Positions 47,310 through 59,619 of a stretch of DNA of 64,000 bases are shown here, piece by piece. Under the pieces are notes generated by a model. It searched no databases and was not told where the DNA came from. It saw nothing but the letters and a program-made list of their open reading frames with translations. Every line of letters starts with the position of its first letter. Position 1 is the stretch's first letter. The DNA is from Rhizosphaericola mali. GTDB lineage: Bacteria; Bacteroidota; Bacteroidia; Chitinophagales; Chitinophagaceae. The stretch spans positions 1 through 64,000 of the forward strand of contig NZ_CP044016.1 in NCBI RefSeq assembly GCF_004337365.2. The letters are read 5' to 3'. A program made the translations under genes and the position numbers.

Positions 47310-47330
47310 CAAAATTAATGTTTAAACATT
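47310..47330 (-). promoter_or_regulatory. OYE promoter -7 (TAATTTTG) with adjoining 14-bp palindrome
   Basis: On the minus strand TAATTTTG (47317-47310) matches the -7 consensus, 19 bases before the ATG. Directly upstream and touching it, AATGTTTAAACATT (47317-47330) is a perfect 14-base palindrome in the -7/-33 spacer, a natural repressor site. The remaining 257 bases up to the next gene show no other feature I can support. Confidence 0.55.
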
Positions 47331-47587
47331 GAAATAAAGAAATGAGATGTTAAATAATTGAAAAATTGATTTACCTGTTCCAATCTCCGCTTTTTTTTGA
47401 CCAACTAACTGGAATATTTGACCAACCATCGAAGTCTTTTTTACCGAAATATAAAATCCTACACTTTTGTAATGAAGAAAGAAAAACAACTAATTATGAT
47501 CACTTATATACTATCTCAAAGGACACTAATATTATTAATTCAACTCATTATTTGGGCAATTAGTTTTGGCTTTGGTAGATTTATGTT

Positions 47588-48301
47588 CTAATCTGTAATC
47601 TGAAGTAAGGTAAATAATTGCTCTTTTCTACTACGCGAAATCGGTAAGGAAATATGCTCCGAAAGCTCAACGGTATTACCAAATATAGTTTCAACCTTAT
47701 TCACTGCGATGATGTAAGAATTGTGTATCCTGCAAAACATTTTCGCCGGTAAGCGCTCTTCCATTGCTTTCATAGAAGTTGATATGAGGAAATTTTCTTT
47801 TTTCAAGGTATGTATTTTTACATAATCACTCAGGGCTTCCAAATAGAGAATATCGTTGATGGAAATTTTTCTAAATTGTCCATCAATTTTTACAAATAAT
47901 GTATCCGAACTTGTAATCTCTTTATCCTCAATTGTGTCCTTATTAGTATGACTATTCTCAATCGCTTTTTGAACTGCTTTCTGAAATCTTTCAAATGAAA
48001 ATGGTTTCATCAGATAATCCACTACATTTAATTCAAATGCATCTAGTGCATACTCTGAGTATGCCGTCGTAAATATTATATTCAACGATTTAGAGGGGAG
48101 AAGTTTCGCTAATGTTAGTCCGTCCATTTCAGGCATTTGGATATCCAAAAACAATAAATCAAAATGCATGGATTTAATTTTATCAAATGCCTCAATTGCA
48201 TTATCCGCCTTAGTAATAGATTTTATAAGTGGTATTTTTTGACAAAATTCGTTGAGAATATGTTGTGCTATAGGTTCATCATCAACTATAAGTACATTCA
48301 T
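47588..48301 (-). CDS. LytTR-type response regulator
   Basis: This 237-residue regulator has an N-terminal receiver (acidic pair in VDDEP, phospho-acceptor in LLFLDIQMPEMDG, Lys in YLMKPF) and a C-terminal LytTR DNA-binding domain (ISINDILYLEALSDYVKIHT, MFCRIHNSYIIAVNKVE, LPISRSRKEQL). Its ATG overlaps the stop of the upstream kinase gene by 4 bases (ATGA), so the two are translationally coupled. It is the output component of a three-gene set with two incomplete kinases. Confidence 0.95.
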   Translation of the reverse strand: MNVLIVDDEPIAQHILNEFCQKIPLIKSITKADNAIEAFDKIKSMHFDLLFLDIQMPEMDGLTLAKLLPSKSLNIIFTTAYSEYALDAFELNVVDYLMKPFSFERFQKAVQKAIENSHTNKDTIEDKEITSSDTLFVKIDGQFRKISINDILYLEALSDYVKIHTLKKENFLISTSMKAMEERLPAKMFCRIHNSYIIAVNKVETIFGNTVELSEHISLPISRSRKEQLFTLLQITD

Positions 48302-49386
48302 GCTAGTTTAATTTTAAGGTCCACTTCAAATATATTTTCTGCAGAAAAATTCAATTGGTAATTATTGGCATATTCCAAATCTAAACGTTTTCTAACATTA
48401 TCTAATCCTACGCCGCCAACATCTTTGATATTTGTTTGTTCTGCTTTTTTATTGGGCAGACTATTTTTTACATTGAAATGGATTTCATTTTCCTGTTGTA
48501 TTAAGGATACTTTCACCCAAGATTGACTTGTTGTACTATTAACGCCATGTTTGAATGCATTTTCTATAAAATTAATAAAGATCAAGGGGGCAATAGACTT
48601 TTCGTTATTGGTATCTATAGTATACTCAAATTGAATAGAAACTTTTTCTGGATTATGACGCATGCGCTCAAATTCGAGGAAATTATTTAAAAATAGAATT
48701 TCGTCAGTTAATAAAACATTCTTTTCTCTTGATTTTACAAATGCAAAATTGAGCAACTGAGAGAGTTGTTCCACAGCTTTTTGTGCAGGTGGGTTTTCTT
48801 TTAGATTAGCATGGATTTCGTCCAATGATTTTCTTAACCATTCCGACGGAATATTACTCTGTGCTTTTTCAAATTGAAGTTCATTGTTTCTTTCTTGTAA
48901 TAGCTTTTGAGTTTGTGCATTTTGGTAAATTTCAATAACTATTTTAATTAGAATAAGTGGTATAGTTGCCCAAAAAGTGGATGAAAGATAAAGAAGCACA
49001 TATACAATGGAATATGGTGATGTATGCGAATAAAAGTCCCAAATCTCTTGGATTTGAGGATTATTCCAATGAAAATACATACTAACTTTAGTAACTGATA
49101 ATAGGAGAACCCAGTCGAGAGGTAATACAAGTAACAATAGAATTGCCACCCAAATTCCTTTTTGTGCTTTAAATAGTTGAATTATAAAACAACATAGATA
49201 AAACAAAAAGATTATTCTTAGGTATTGTAGAATTGTAAAAAAAATTAAATAGTTACTTATATGCTTTTCATTAAAATAAATTTTATTGAAAAGCATATAG
49301 TATAAATAAGTTAGTAAAAGCATCACGATATGACTACTCATTCGCTGCGTTTTACTTTTATATATGCTGTATGGTTGTATTGCCAT
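48298..49386 (-). CDS. LytS-like histidine kinase lacking the phosphoacceptor His
   Basis: This 362-residue membrane protein has about four to five N-terminal hydrophobic segments (residues about 18-170), a short coiled segment and a LytS-type kinase domain. The ATPase part is intact: N-box PLIFINFIENAFKHGV and G2-like GGVGLDNVRKRLDL. The H-box does not hold: where family members read NPHFLFNSLN this has NIPSEWLRKSLDEI, with no histidine at the phosphorylation site. It is therefore not able to autophosphorylate in the usual way. It starts 1 base after the other kinase gene and overlaps the regulator gene. Confidence 0.85.
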   Translation of the reverse strand: MAIQPYSIYKSKTQRMSSHIVMLLLTYLYYMLFNKIYFNEKHISNYLIFFTILQYLRIIFLFYLCCFIIQLFKAQKGIWVAILLLLVLPLDWVLLLSVTKVSMYFHWNNPQIQEIWDFYSHTSPYSIVYVLLYLSSTFWATIPLILIKIVIEIYQNAQTQKLLQERNNELQFEKAQSNIPSEWLRKSLDEIHANLKENPPAQKAVEQLSQLLNFAFVKSREKNVLLTDEILFLNNFLEFERMRHNPEKVSIQFEYTIDTNNEKSIAPLIFINFIENAFKHGVNSTTSQSWVKVSLIQQENEIHFNVKNSLPNKKAEQTNIKDVGGVGLDNVRKRLDLEYANNYQLNFSAENIFEVDLKIKLA

Positions 49387-49387
49387 A

Positions 49388-50299
49388 TTAATAATCGTTT
49401 TTTAAAGGAATATTCCAATGGTGAGTATCGTTTATAGAACATTTAATGTGGTCCATTGTCATAGCAATTTTAATATTGGAATCCTTGTTAATATTTTGAA
49501 GAAGATAATTTAAAATAGGAAAAGTTTCCTTTTTCGCAATTAAGAAGTTCTCAGTTTTAATTTCGTTTGACAAGTAATTAGTTGTATTGAGGACTTTTAA
49601 TATGTGTGTAAATTCCTTTACTGGAATTATTTTTTGTGTAGAATAAACATAGTAACGTAATATTTCAGATAAATCAAGTATTTTCTCATTTGCGTCTTCC
49701 TGTTGTAGAGATAAACCGTAAATTGTATTCAAAGCATTGAAAAGAAAATGTGGGCGTATTTGGTTTTTCAAATAATCAATTTCTGAGCGATTACGCCATT
49801 GAGATAATGTTCGCGTTTCTTTCTCAGAAAGATAATAATCTTTAGTGAGTTTGGCTGTAATTGATAATCCAATAAAGTAGATTAATATATTGAAATAAAA
49901 AAAGAGATTCTTAATATGAAAAAGGAATTTACCATCAAACATCCTTTTTTGAAAGCTTTTAAAATATTCGTTTTGAGTGTAACTTAAAAAGAATATCTCC
50001 AAACAATAATGGCAAAATATGTATCCTGCCAACACTATGATTAAAAGGTATAATATTCCAAGTAATTTTTTCTTCCTTATTATTGGAACGCACATATAAA
50101 TAATCAGGTAGTAGTTTAACATCGTAGAGATATCCAATATCAAGCAAAACAATATATTGTCCTTGCTGAAAAAATTCAATTGATATGTTACTTGTTGTGG
50201 ATTATATTTAAAACGGATATTGACATAACTCCAATACCAGAATAACAGAAATAAGTAAAATAATACCCAAAGGATGATATGAGTAATGATTTTTCTCAT
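49388..50299 (-). CDS. LytS-like histidine kinase with His but truncated ATPase domain
   Basis: The chosen ATG at 50299 gives 303 residues (MRKIITHIILWVLFYLFLLF). The open frame continues upstream to a TTG at 50413 and also has an ATG at 50341. There are about four membrane segments and then a good H-box with His184 in LKNQIRPHFLFNALNTIYGL. After this the catalytic domain decays: there is no ENAxKHG N-box and no GxGL motif, and the protein ends about 90 residues after the H-box. The next gene, 1 base away, has exactly the complementary defect. Confidence 0.82.
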   Translation of the reverse strand: MRKIITHIILWVLFYLFLLFWYWSYVNIRFKYNPQQVTYQLNFFSKDNILFCLILDISTMLNYYLIIYMCVPIIRKKKLLGILYLLIIVLAGYIFCHYCLEIFFLSYTQNEYFKSFQKRMFDGKFLFHIKNLFFYFNILIYFIGLSITAKLTKDYYLSEKETRTLSQWRNRSEIDYLKNQIRPHFLFNALNTIYGLSLQQEDANEKILDLSEILRYYVYSTQKIIPVKEFTHILKVLNTTNYLSNEIKTENFLIAKKETFPILNYLLQNINKDSNIKIAMTMDHIKCSINDTHHWNIPLKNDY

Positions 50300-50498
50300 T
50301 TTAGACGTGCTAGTTATATTGTTTCCAAGTGAGTCGAGCATAATTAATATATAATATTCAAATATCAACATTTGAGAAGTATTGATGAAATGAATTCTGT
50401 ATTTGGTATACAATGACCGATAGTTGGTAACGGTTGGAGGCGATAGAAGGTATTAATAAGGCATTTTTAATATTTTTTGAAAAAACTTCTCAAAATAT

Positions 50499-50528
50499 TT
50501 TGCCAGATGAAAAAAGTTTGTATTTTTG
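50499..50528 (+). promoter_or_regulatory. rRNA promoter P1
   Basis: TTTG (50499-50502), 18 bases, then TATTTTTG (50521-50528) match the Bacteroidota promoter exactly. The early transcript carries a C5/G5 hairpin (CCCCC near 50531, GGGGG near 50546). Of the 500 bases between the kinase start and 16S, the first 200 (50300-50498) show nothing else I can support. Confidence 0.7.
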
Positions 50529-50591
50529 CGCCCCCTTACGGAAGTGGGGGAAGAGTTCTAAGAAAGGGTGAAGAAAAAGATTTAAATAAAA

Positions 50592-50623
50592 TTTGTTTAA
50601 GTTAAATATATGATTTACTTTTG
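50592..50623 (+). promoter_or_regulatory. rRNA promoter P2
   Basis: TTTG (50592-50595), 20 bases, then TACTTTTG (50616-50623), followed by CAACCCGTTAAACGG, which can form a small hairpin at the start of the transcript. The layout is nearly the same as P3. Confidence 0.7.
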
Positions 50624-50700
50624 CAACCCGTTAAACGGAAGCGAATAACGAGATAAGTTCTTGAAAATGAGTAAGTTAGAAAAATAAATAAAAAATAAAT

Positions 50701-50732
50701 TTTGTTTAAATAAAAATAATCACTTACCTTTG
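50701..50732 (+). promoter_or_regulatory. rRNA promoter P3
   Basis: TTTG (50701-50704), 20 bases, then TACCTTTG (50725-50732), followed by CAACCCGCTAAGCGGG, a perfect 5-bp hairpin (CCCGC with GCGGG). It is 109 bases downstream of P2 and shares the words TTTGTTTAA and TTTGCAACCCG with it. Confidence 0.72.
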
Positions 50733-50805
50733 CAACCCGCTAAGCGGGACGGATGATTGGCTGAGAGGTTAACATTTGGCAATAAGATTACTAGAGAGTA
50801 GTTTT

Positions 50806-50818
50806 AAAAGATCTTTGA
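50806..50818 (+). promoter_or_regulatory. boxA-like antitermination element before 16S
   Basis: AAAAGATCTTTGA at 50806-50818 recurs identically at 52830-52842 before the 23S gene. The paired position before both large rRNAs fits a Nus-factor boxA or processing signal. Confidence 0.5.
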
Positions 50819-50923
50819 AAGACAGTAAAACGAAGGGTAAAAAGAACCTGAAGTACAACGAAAAAACAACAAGAACCGAATAGATTTCGAGAGAAGCTAG
50901 TCGGGTCAAACAACAACATTTAC

Positions 50924-52443
<1,520 letters not shown>

Positions 52444-52590
52444 TAGAGATACGAAGGTTTTTAATATTTAGTAGTTTTATTGTCTTTTAAAAATATTGTA
52501 CGAGAGTACAGAAGAAAAGTTCTTATAGATAAGAAGAAAGGGCGTAAGGGATGCAGCTCATGCCTCAGGGCGAAGAGTCGCTATATAGAC

Positions 52591-52664
52591 AGACTCGTAG
52601 CTCAGTTGGTTAGAGCGCTACACTGATAATGTAGAGGTCCCCAGTTCAAATCTGGGCGGGTCTA
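52591..52664 (+). tRNA. tRNA-Ile (GAT)
   Basis: The acceptor AGACTCG (52591-52597) pairs with CGGGTCT (52657-52663). The D-arm is GCTC/GAGC, the anticodon loop CTGATAA with GAT between CTACA and TGTAG, and the T-arm CCCAG/CTGGG. CCA is not encoded. Its place in the 16S-23S spacer is standard. Confidence 0.97.
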
Positions 52665-52679
52665 CGAGTTAAATAACTC

Positions 52680-52753
52680 GGGGGATTAGCTCAGTTGACT
52701 AGAGCACCTGCTTTGCACGCAGGGGGTCAACGGTTTGAATCCGTTATCCTCCA
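52680..52753 (+). tRNA. tRNA-Ala (TGC)
   Basis: The acceptor GGGGGAT (52680-52686) pairs with ATCCTCC (52746-52752). The anticodon loop TTTGCAC between CTGC and GCAG gives TGC. It follows tRNA-Ile by 15 bases in the 16S-23S spacer. Confidence 0.97.
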
Positions 52754-52794
52754 CAGTGAGTAAGAAGTAGTCAGTCTTAAGTCGTAAGTATTCA

Positions 52795-52895
52795 ATTACT
52801 TATAACTCATCACTTATTACTTATAACTCAAAAGATCTTTGACATATTGGAAAACGAAATCAATGCTGTTTAATAGTGTGATCACCACACTATTA
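52795..52895 (+). promoter_or_regulatory. tRNA-23S spacer: repeats, boxA-like element and processing stem
   Basis: A 15-base direct repeat, ATTACTTATAACTCA, occurs at 52795-52809 and 52816-52830. AAAAGATCTTTGA (52830-52842) repeats the element before 16S. A perfect 10-bp stem, TAATAGTGTG (52871-52880) with CACACTATTA (52886-52895), lies 20 bases before 23S and is probably part of pre-rRNA folding or processing. Confidence 0.5.
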
Positions 52896-52917
52896 GACAG
52901 GGTAAATAAAGAAATTT

Positions 52918-55722
<2,805 letters not shown>

Positions 55723-55831
55723 AATTAAAAAGAGAGTAGTTTTTCAATATGTCACGATATTAAATATGGAGTAGTTATGAATTAAGGATTATAATAAATT
55801 ATAATTTATGATTTACGAAGTATAACCTTTT

Positions 55832-55944
55832 TATGGTGGTCTTACCAAGGGTGTTCACCTCTTCCCATACCGAACAGAGAAGTTAAGCCCCTTATGGCCG
55901 ATGGTACTTGGGCCTTGTCCCTGGGAGAGTAGGTAACTGCCATA
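55832..55944 (+). rRNA. rrf: 5S ribosomal RNA
   Basis: Terminal helix TATGGTGGT (55832-55840) pairs with ACTGCCATA (55936-55944). The internal CCGAACAGAGAAGTTAAGCC and GCCGATGGTACT are characteristic 5S sequences. The length of 113 bases is normal. Confidence 0.95.
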
Positions 55945-55952
55945 TTTATTTT

Positions 55953-55993
55953 AACAGCCGTTGTGAGTAATCTCAACGGCTGTTTTGTTTTAT
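55953..55993 (+). terminator. rRNA operon terminator
   Basis: AACAGCCGTTG (55953-55963) pairs with CAACGGCTGTT (55974-55984), an 11-bp GC-rich stem, followed by TTGTTTTAT. It ends the rRNA operon 8 bases after 5S. From here to 56141 no gene or element is supported. Confidence 0.9.
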
Positions 55994-56141
55994 ACATATT
56001 TCCCCCATCTTTGTCGGTAAAAGTATTGTACTCGAATACTAGAAGTAAAATATCCCTATATTTTTATTATATAATTAATAACACTATTTAAATATATACT
56101 TAAAATGGTATAGTTATTCTTGCTTATTTAAAATAATTAAT

Positions 56142-56178
56142 AAAAGGCAGGCTAAAGATGGACTTTAGTCTGCCTTTT
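56142..56178 (-). terminator. Terminator for the small minus-strand ORF
   Basis: AAAAGGCAG (56142-56150) pairs with CTGCCTTTT (56170-56178), extended by CTAAAG (56152-56157) with CTTTAG (56163-56168) and one G-T pair. On the minus strand it follows the stop at 56186 by 8 bases and ends in T-rich sequence. Confidence 0.7.
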
Positions 56179-56185
56179 ATCTTTA

Positions 56186-56437
56186 TTAGATCCCCGAATA
56201 TTCTTTAAATATTTTATTGTTTTTAGTAAATAGTTCGGAACGTTGAATAGCTTCTACTACAGGTAACAGTTTTTCTAAATGTATTCTGATGTATTCTAGT
56301 CGTTGACTCTCAAATAATAATTGGATAAACTCTTGCTGTTGTGAATCTTGTAATCCTATTTTATTGGCTAGTTTATAGCTTGCTATTGTCTGGGACAATA
56401 ATTTTTTATGTGATAGGTATATTTGGTATACAAACAA
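56186..56437 (-). CDS. Small hypothetical protein, start uncertain
   Basis: An open frame of about 83 codons encodes a soluble, probably helical, Leu/Gln/Glu-rich protein (e.g. QDSQQQEFIQLLFESQRLEY). I do not recognise a family. No ATG is available; the best start is TTG at 56437, and the in-frame stop lies about 40 bases further upstream. Support comes from its position between two terminators, its own downstream and that of the aminopeptidase upstream, which suggests a separate transcription unit. It could also be the remnant of a gene that lost its 5' end. Confidence 0.35.
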   Translation of the reverse strand: MFVYQIYLSHKKLLSQTIASYKLANKIGLQDSQQQEFIQLLFESQRLEYIRIHLEKLLPVVEAIQRSELFTKNNKIFKEYSGI

Positions 56438-56479
56438 TAATTTTCCTTTAGTGCATTTTTTTAATAATTTGTAATACTA

Positions 56480-56509
56480 AAAAAGCTATTGCATTAGCAA
56501 TAGCTTTTT
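56480..56509 (-). terminator. Terminator of the M1 aminopeptidase gene
   Basis: A perfect 13-bp stem, AAAAAGCTATTGC (56480-56492) with GCAATAGCTTTTT (56497-56509), has an ATTA loop, 20 bases after the stop codon of the minus-strand gene. Confidence 0.88.
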
Positions 56510-56529
56510 CAATGAAAATTGATATTGAA

Positions 56530-59016
56530 TTATTTTAATTTTTCAATAATATAATCTCCTTGTTCTTTTGTTGAAGTAGTACTACTTTTGGCTTGTGCTA
56601 ATTGTTGTAATTGAGATGTAATTACTTCTGCTACTTGTTTAGATAAAGGTTCGTATATCTTTCTTTTTTCAATAACTAGATCAACTCCTTTTTTGAAATT
56701 GTCTGTATTTTTTACATTATTCAAATATTGGATGAAGTTGATTGTTGGAGTTACTCCTTTATATAAATTCATATTTTTCAATTCAGTATACAAACTATCA
56801 AATTGTGTATCGTCAAATGTAAATATGCTAAGATTGGAAATCACTTCGGATAAATTTCCCTTTGCATCTTTGCTAAGTTCAGGTAACATAGTTAAAGCGG
56901 TATCTTTATCCAATCTCGCCAATGCCATCAAGGCATTTCCAGCTACAGAATATGAACTATCTTTTGTATCTGCTACAAACATCGACTTGTACTGTGGATT
57001 TTTTAATAATCCCAAATATGCTATTGCCTCTGCTCTTACTGGACGTTTAGGGTCTGTCTTTGCCATAGATTCAATTTTTTGAATTAAATCTGGAGATGGA
57101 GGTACGGGGGTGTTGCTTAATGATTTTAATGCTATATCACGTATATCATAAAATTTGTCATTCAAGCCTAGCATTATAATAGCTAAGGCTTCGGGTTTGT
57201 CTAATTGAGAGCTAGCAAATTCTACAGCTTCTCTTCTGTCTACATAGTTACCTCCATGGGTATATTGATACGCATATTCTGCTAATGATTTATTGTCTTG
57301 TTTATCCCAAAGAAGTATTTTGTCCCCATCAACATTGATTAAATCTGGTTTTTGAGTTACTGGAAATGTGAAATTGTCCAATGTATCTTTTGTCCAAACT
57401 GTATAACGTTTTTTCGTGCCGTTTGTATAAATATCAATATCTATAGGAAGAATAAATGCATGTTCTTTTTGCGTTTGGTGTATCGTAACTGTTGATTCTT
57501 TTTTTGAATCATCATATCCATAAGAGATATCTACCACAGGATTTCCATATCCAAAATACCATTGGTTCCAATACCAATTCAAATCTTGACCAGTCACTTT
57601 TTCAAATGCAATGCGTAATTGATGTGCTTCTCCAGTTCCAAATTTATGTTCGACCAAATAGGTATTCAATGATTTGTAAAATGCAGAATCTCCTAAATAA
57701 TGATGTAGCATGTGCAATATACGTCCGCCTTTGTTATAGCTTACCGCATCGAACATATCTTCTCTAGTCTTATAGTAGAAGCGGACTAAATCTAAATCAA
57801 AACTATTGCTTCGAAGATAACCTTGCATGTCATCATAGTTTTGCTTATCTCCAGCATCTTTACCATATTTATACGTATTCCAAAGTGTTTCACTATAATT
57901 GGCAAAACTTTCATTTACTGTAAGATTACTCCAACTTTCGCAAGTTACATAGTCTCCAAACCATTGATGAAATAGTTCATGCGCTACATATTCTTCATAT
58001 TTGTTGCCGTCTGTCAATTCACGTGCATTTTGTTGTACGGCATCAGTATGTAAAGTTGCTGTCGTATTTTCCATCGCGCCGCTTACATAGTCTCTAGCGG
58101 TCATTTGACTATATTTATTCCAAGGGAATTCTACACCTAAAATACGACTATAGAAAGCCATCATTTCTGGGGTGTTTCCATAAATTTTTCTAGCAACAGA
58201 CGCATATGCAGGTTCCACATAATAGTTAACTTCTTTACCCTTGTATTTATCTTTAGTCACGGAATAATCACCTACTCCAAAGAAAAATAAGTATGGAGCA
58301 TGAGGTAAATCCATTTTCCAATGATCCGTTCTTGTCCCATCTGCATTTTTCTTAGAGCTGATTAACGCTCCATTAGAAAGAGAGACGTACGTATTGAATT
58401 TTTTCGGAATAGTTAAAATAATTTCTTCCGTAGTTTTTTGATCTGGTTTGTCAATAGTAGGAAACCATACGCTACTACCTTCTGTTTCGCCTTGCGTCCA
58501 TAGTTGGATCGGTTTATTTTTATCTTTTCCATCAGGATTGATAAAATATAGACCTTTTGCATCTGTGATGGCGGCACTTCCTTGACCTTTGTATAGATTA
58601 GGTCGAGAAACGTAATCGATATAGATTAAATAAGTTTCATTGCTTTTGTAGGTTTTATCCAAATGAATATTCAACACCATACTATCTGAATAGTCATATT
58701 TCAACGGTGTTTTTTTTCCATTTTTAACGATAGCGACTTCATTGATCTGCATTCCTTTAGCGTCTAAAGACAAACTATCGGTAGGATAAAAATGAGGATG
58801 AAGGCTTACCCATTCTTTTCCATAAAGAAAACATTTGTTGTAATCGGGCGTGACTTCCAATTTTGTGTGAATTAGGTCATTGATCTTGGTCGCTGATGCA
58901 CGGTAATCTTTTTTCCAATTATTGGATTGGGTATTTACTACAATAGCTTCTTGATCCTGGGCCATGACAACCGAGGAAAGAAGTATCGCTGCACTAGCGA
59001 GAATAAAACTTTTCAT
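56530..59016 (-). CDS. M1-family zinc aminopeptidase (secreted)
   Basis: This 828-residue exported peptidase (signal peptide MKSFILASAAILLSSVVMAQ) removes N-terminal residues from peptides. The GxMEN substrate-binding motif appears as SGAMENTTATLH. The zinc site is HELFHQW (His346, Glu347, His350) with the third ligand Glu369 in LTVNESFANY. The C-terminal half has HEAT-like helical repeats (KPEALAIIMLGLNDKFYDIR, ALKSLSNTPVPPSPDLIQKI). The gene has its own promoter and terminator. Confidence 0.94.
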   Translation of the reverse strand: MKSFILASAAILLSSVVMAQDQEAIVVNTQSNNWKKDYRASATKINDLIHTKLEVTPDYNKCFLYGKEWVSLHPHFYPTDSLSLDAKGMQINEVAIVKNGKKTPLKYDYSDSMVLNIHLDKTYKSNETYLIYIDYVSRPNLYKGQGSAAITDAKGLYFINPDGKDKNKPIQLWTQGETEGSSVWFPTIDKPDQKTTEEIILTIPKKFNTYVSLSNGALISSKKNADGTRTDHWKMDLPHAPYLFFFGVGDYSVTKDKYKGKEVNYYVEPAYASVARKIYGNTPEMMAFYSRILGVEFPWNKYSQMTARDYVSGAMENTTATLHTDAVQQNARELTDGNKYEEYVAHELFHQWFGDYVTCESWSNLTVNESFANYSETLWNTYKYGKDAGDKQNYDDMQGYLRSNSFDLDLVRFYYKTREDMFDAVSYNKGGRILHMLHHYLGDSAFYKSLNTYLVEHKFGTGEAHQLRIAFEKVTGQDLNWYWNQWYFGYGNPVVDISYGYDDSKKESTVTIHQTQKEHAFILPIDIDIYTNGTKKRYTVWTKDTLDNFTFPVTQKPDLINVDGDKILLWDKQDNKSLAEYAYQYTHGGNYVDRREAVEFASSQLDKPEALAIIMLGLNDKFYDIRDIALKSLSNTPVPPSPDLIQKIESMAKTDPKRPVRAEAIAYLGLLKNPQYKSMFVADTKDSSYSVAGNALMALARLDKDTALTMLPELSKDAKGNLSEVISNLSIFTFDDTQFDSLYTELKNMNLYKGVTPTINFIQYLNNVKNTDNFKKGVDLVIEKRKIYEPLSKQVAEVITSQLQQLAQAKSSTTSTKEQGDYIIEKLK

Positions 59017-59040
59017 ATTAAATAGACGTTAATTATTAGA

Positions 59041-59048
59041 CAAATGTA
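59041..59048 (-). promoter_or_regulatory. -7 element of the aminopeptidase promoter
   Basis: TACATTTG on the minus strand (59048-59041) is an exact TAnnTTTG match, 25 bases before the ATG. A clear -33 element was not found. Confidence 0.5.
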
Positions 59049-59149
59049 TAATATCAACAATTATTTTTTTTCATTAATATATGAATGGTATTATTATTGT
59101 TTAAATTAGTACTGAGATTGTATTGTTTTTTAACCTTAAATGAAACGCT

Positions 59150-59308
59150 ATGTTAAAGTGGGCAGTAACTTTTCTTATTATTGCAATTATCGCGGCAATT
59201 TTTGGATTTGGCGGTATCGCAGCAAGTGCGACAGGAATCGCTAGAATTTTGTTTTTTGTATTTTTAGTACTATTTGTTATCTCTTTAATTACGGGAAGGA
59301 AGTCTTAA
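59150..59308 (+). CDS. DUF1328 (YtjA-type) small membrane protein
   Basis: The 52-residue protein starts [20 protein letters not shown] and continues with [20 protein letters not shown], matching the two-helix DUF1328 family of inner-membrane proteins of unknown function. It is divergent from the aminopeptidase gene, with a strong hairpin terminator after it. Confidence 0.88.
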   Translation: MLKWAVTFLIIAIIAAIFGFGGIAASATGIARILFFVFLVLFVISLITGRKS

Positions 59309-59327
59309 TCTCGTGATGTATACAATG

Positions 59328-59362
59328 AAAAACGGGAATGTAAATTTTACATTCCCGTTTTT
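59328..59362. terminator. Bidirectional terminator between DUF1328 gene and small membrane protein gene
   Basis: AAAAACGGGAATGTAAA (59328-59344) and TTTACATTCCCGTTTTT (59346-59362) are exact reverse complements, with A5 and T5 tails, between convergent genes. Confidence 0.9.
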
Positions 59363-59380
59363 GTATAATTTGAGATAAGA

Positions 59381-59563
59381 TTAATATTCTTGATCTTCTG
59401 GTTTATTAGGATCTAATAAATTCATTGCTTTAGCAAAATAAGAAACTGTACCTGGTAAAGCTAACCAGAAAAATGGTCTAACGAATATTAGCATTAAAAT
59501 GATGATTGCTAACCATACAAAAAACCATAACCAATATTTACTTGTATTTTGTGAAGTTTCCAT
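59381..59563 (-). CDS. Small hypothetical membrane protein
   Basis: From the ATG at 59563 the product has 60 residues: a polar start (METSQNTSKYW), one or two hydrophobic segments (LWFFVWLAIIILMLIFV, then PFFWLALPGTVSYFAKAM) and an acidic tail (DPNKPEDQEY). A non-ATG start 11 codons upstream is rejected because it adds a residue pattern unlike a leader. The family is not recognised. It follows the pyrophosphatase gene by 56 bases on the same strand and may be co-transcribed. Confidence 0.65.
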   Translation of the reverse strand: METSQNTSKYWLWFFVWLAIIILMLIFVRPFFWLALPGTVSYFAKAMNLLDPNKPEDQEY

Positions 59564-59619
59564 AACTGATGAATTTGTTGCAAATATAATAGGCAATTCT
59601 TAAAAAAAGAAGCTATTTT

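Noticed and set aside
47366-47563. 65-codon plus-strand frame in the gap between the OYE gene and the LytTR regulator
   Set aside because: There is no recognisable motif, no promoter match and no neighbour support, and the composition is like non-coding sequence.
48298-49386. His in SLDEIHANL as an alternative phosphoacceptor of the second kinase
   Set aside because: It lies about eight residues after the expected position, where family members have Tyr or another residue, and it lacks the PHFLFN context.
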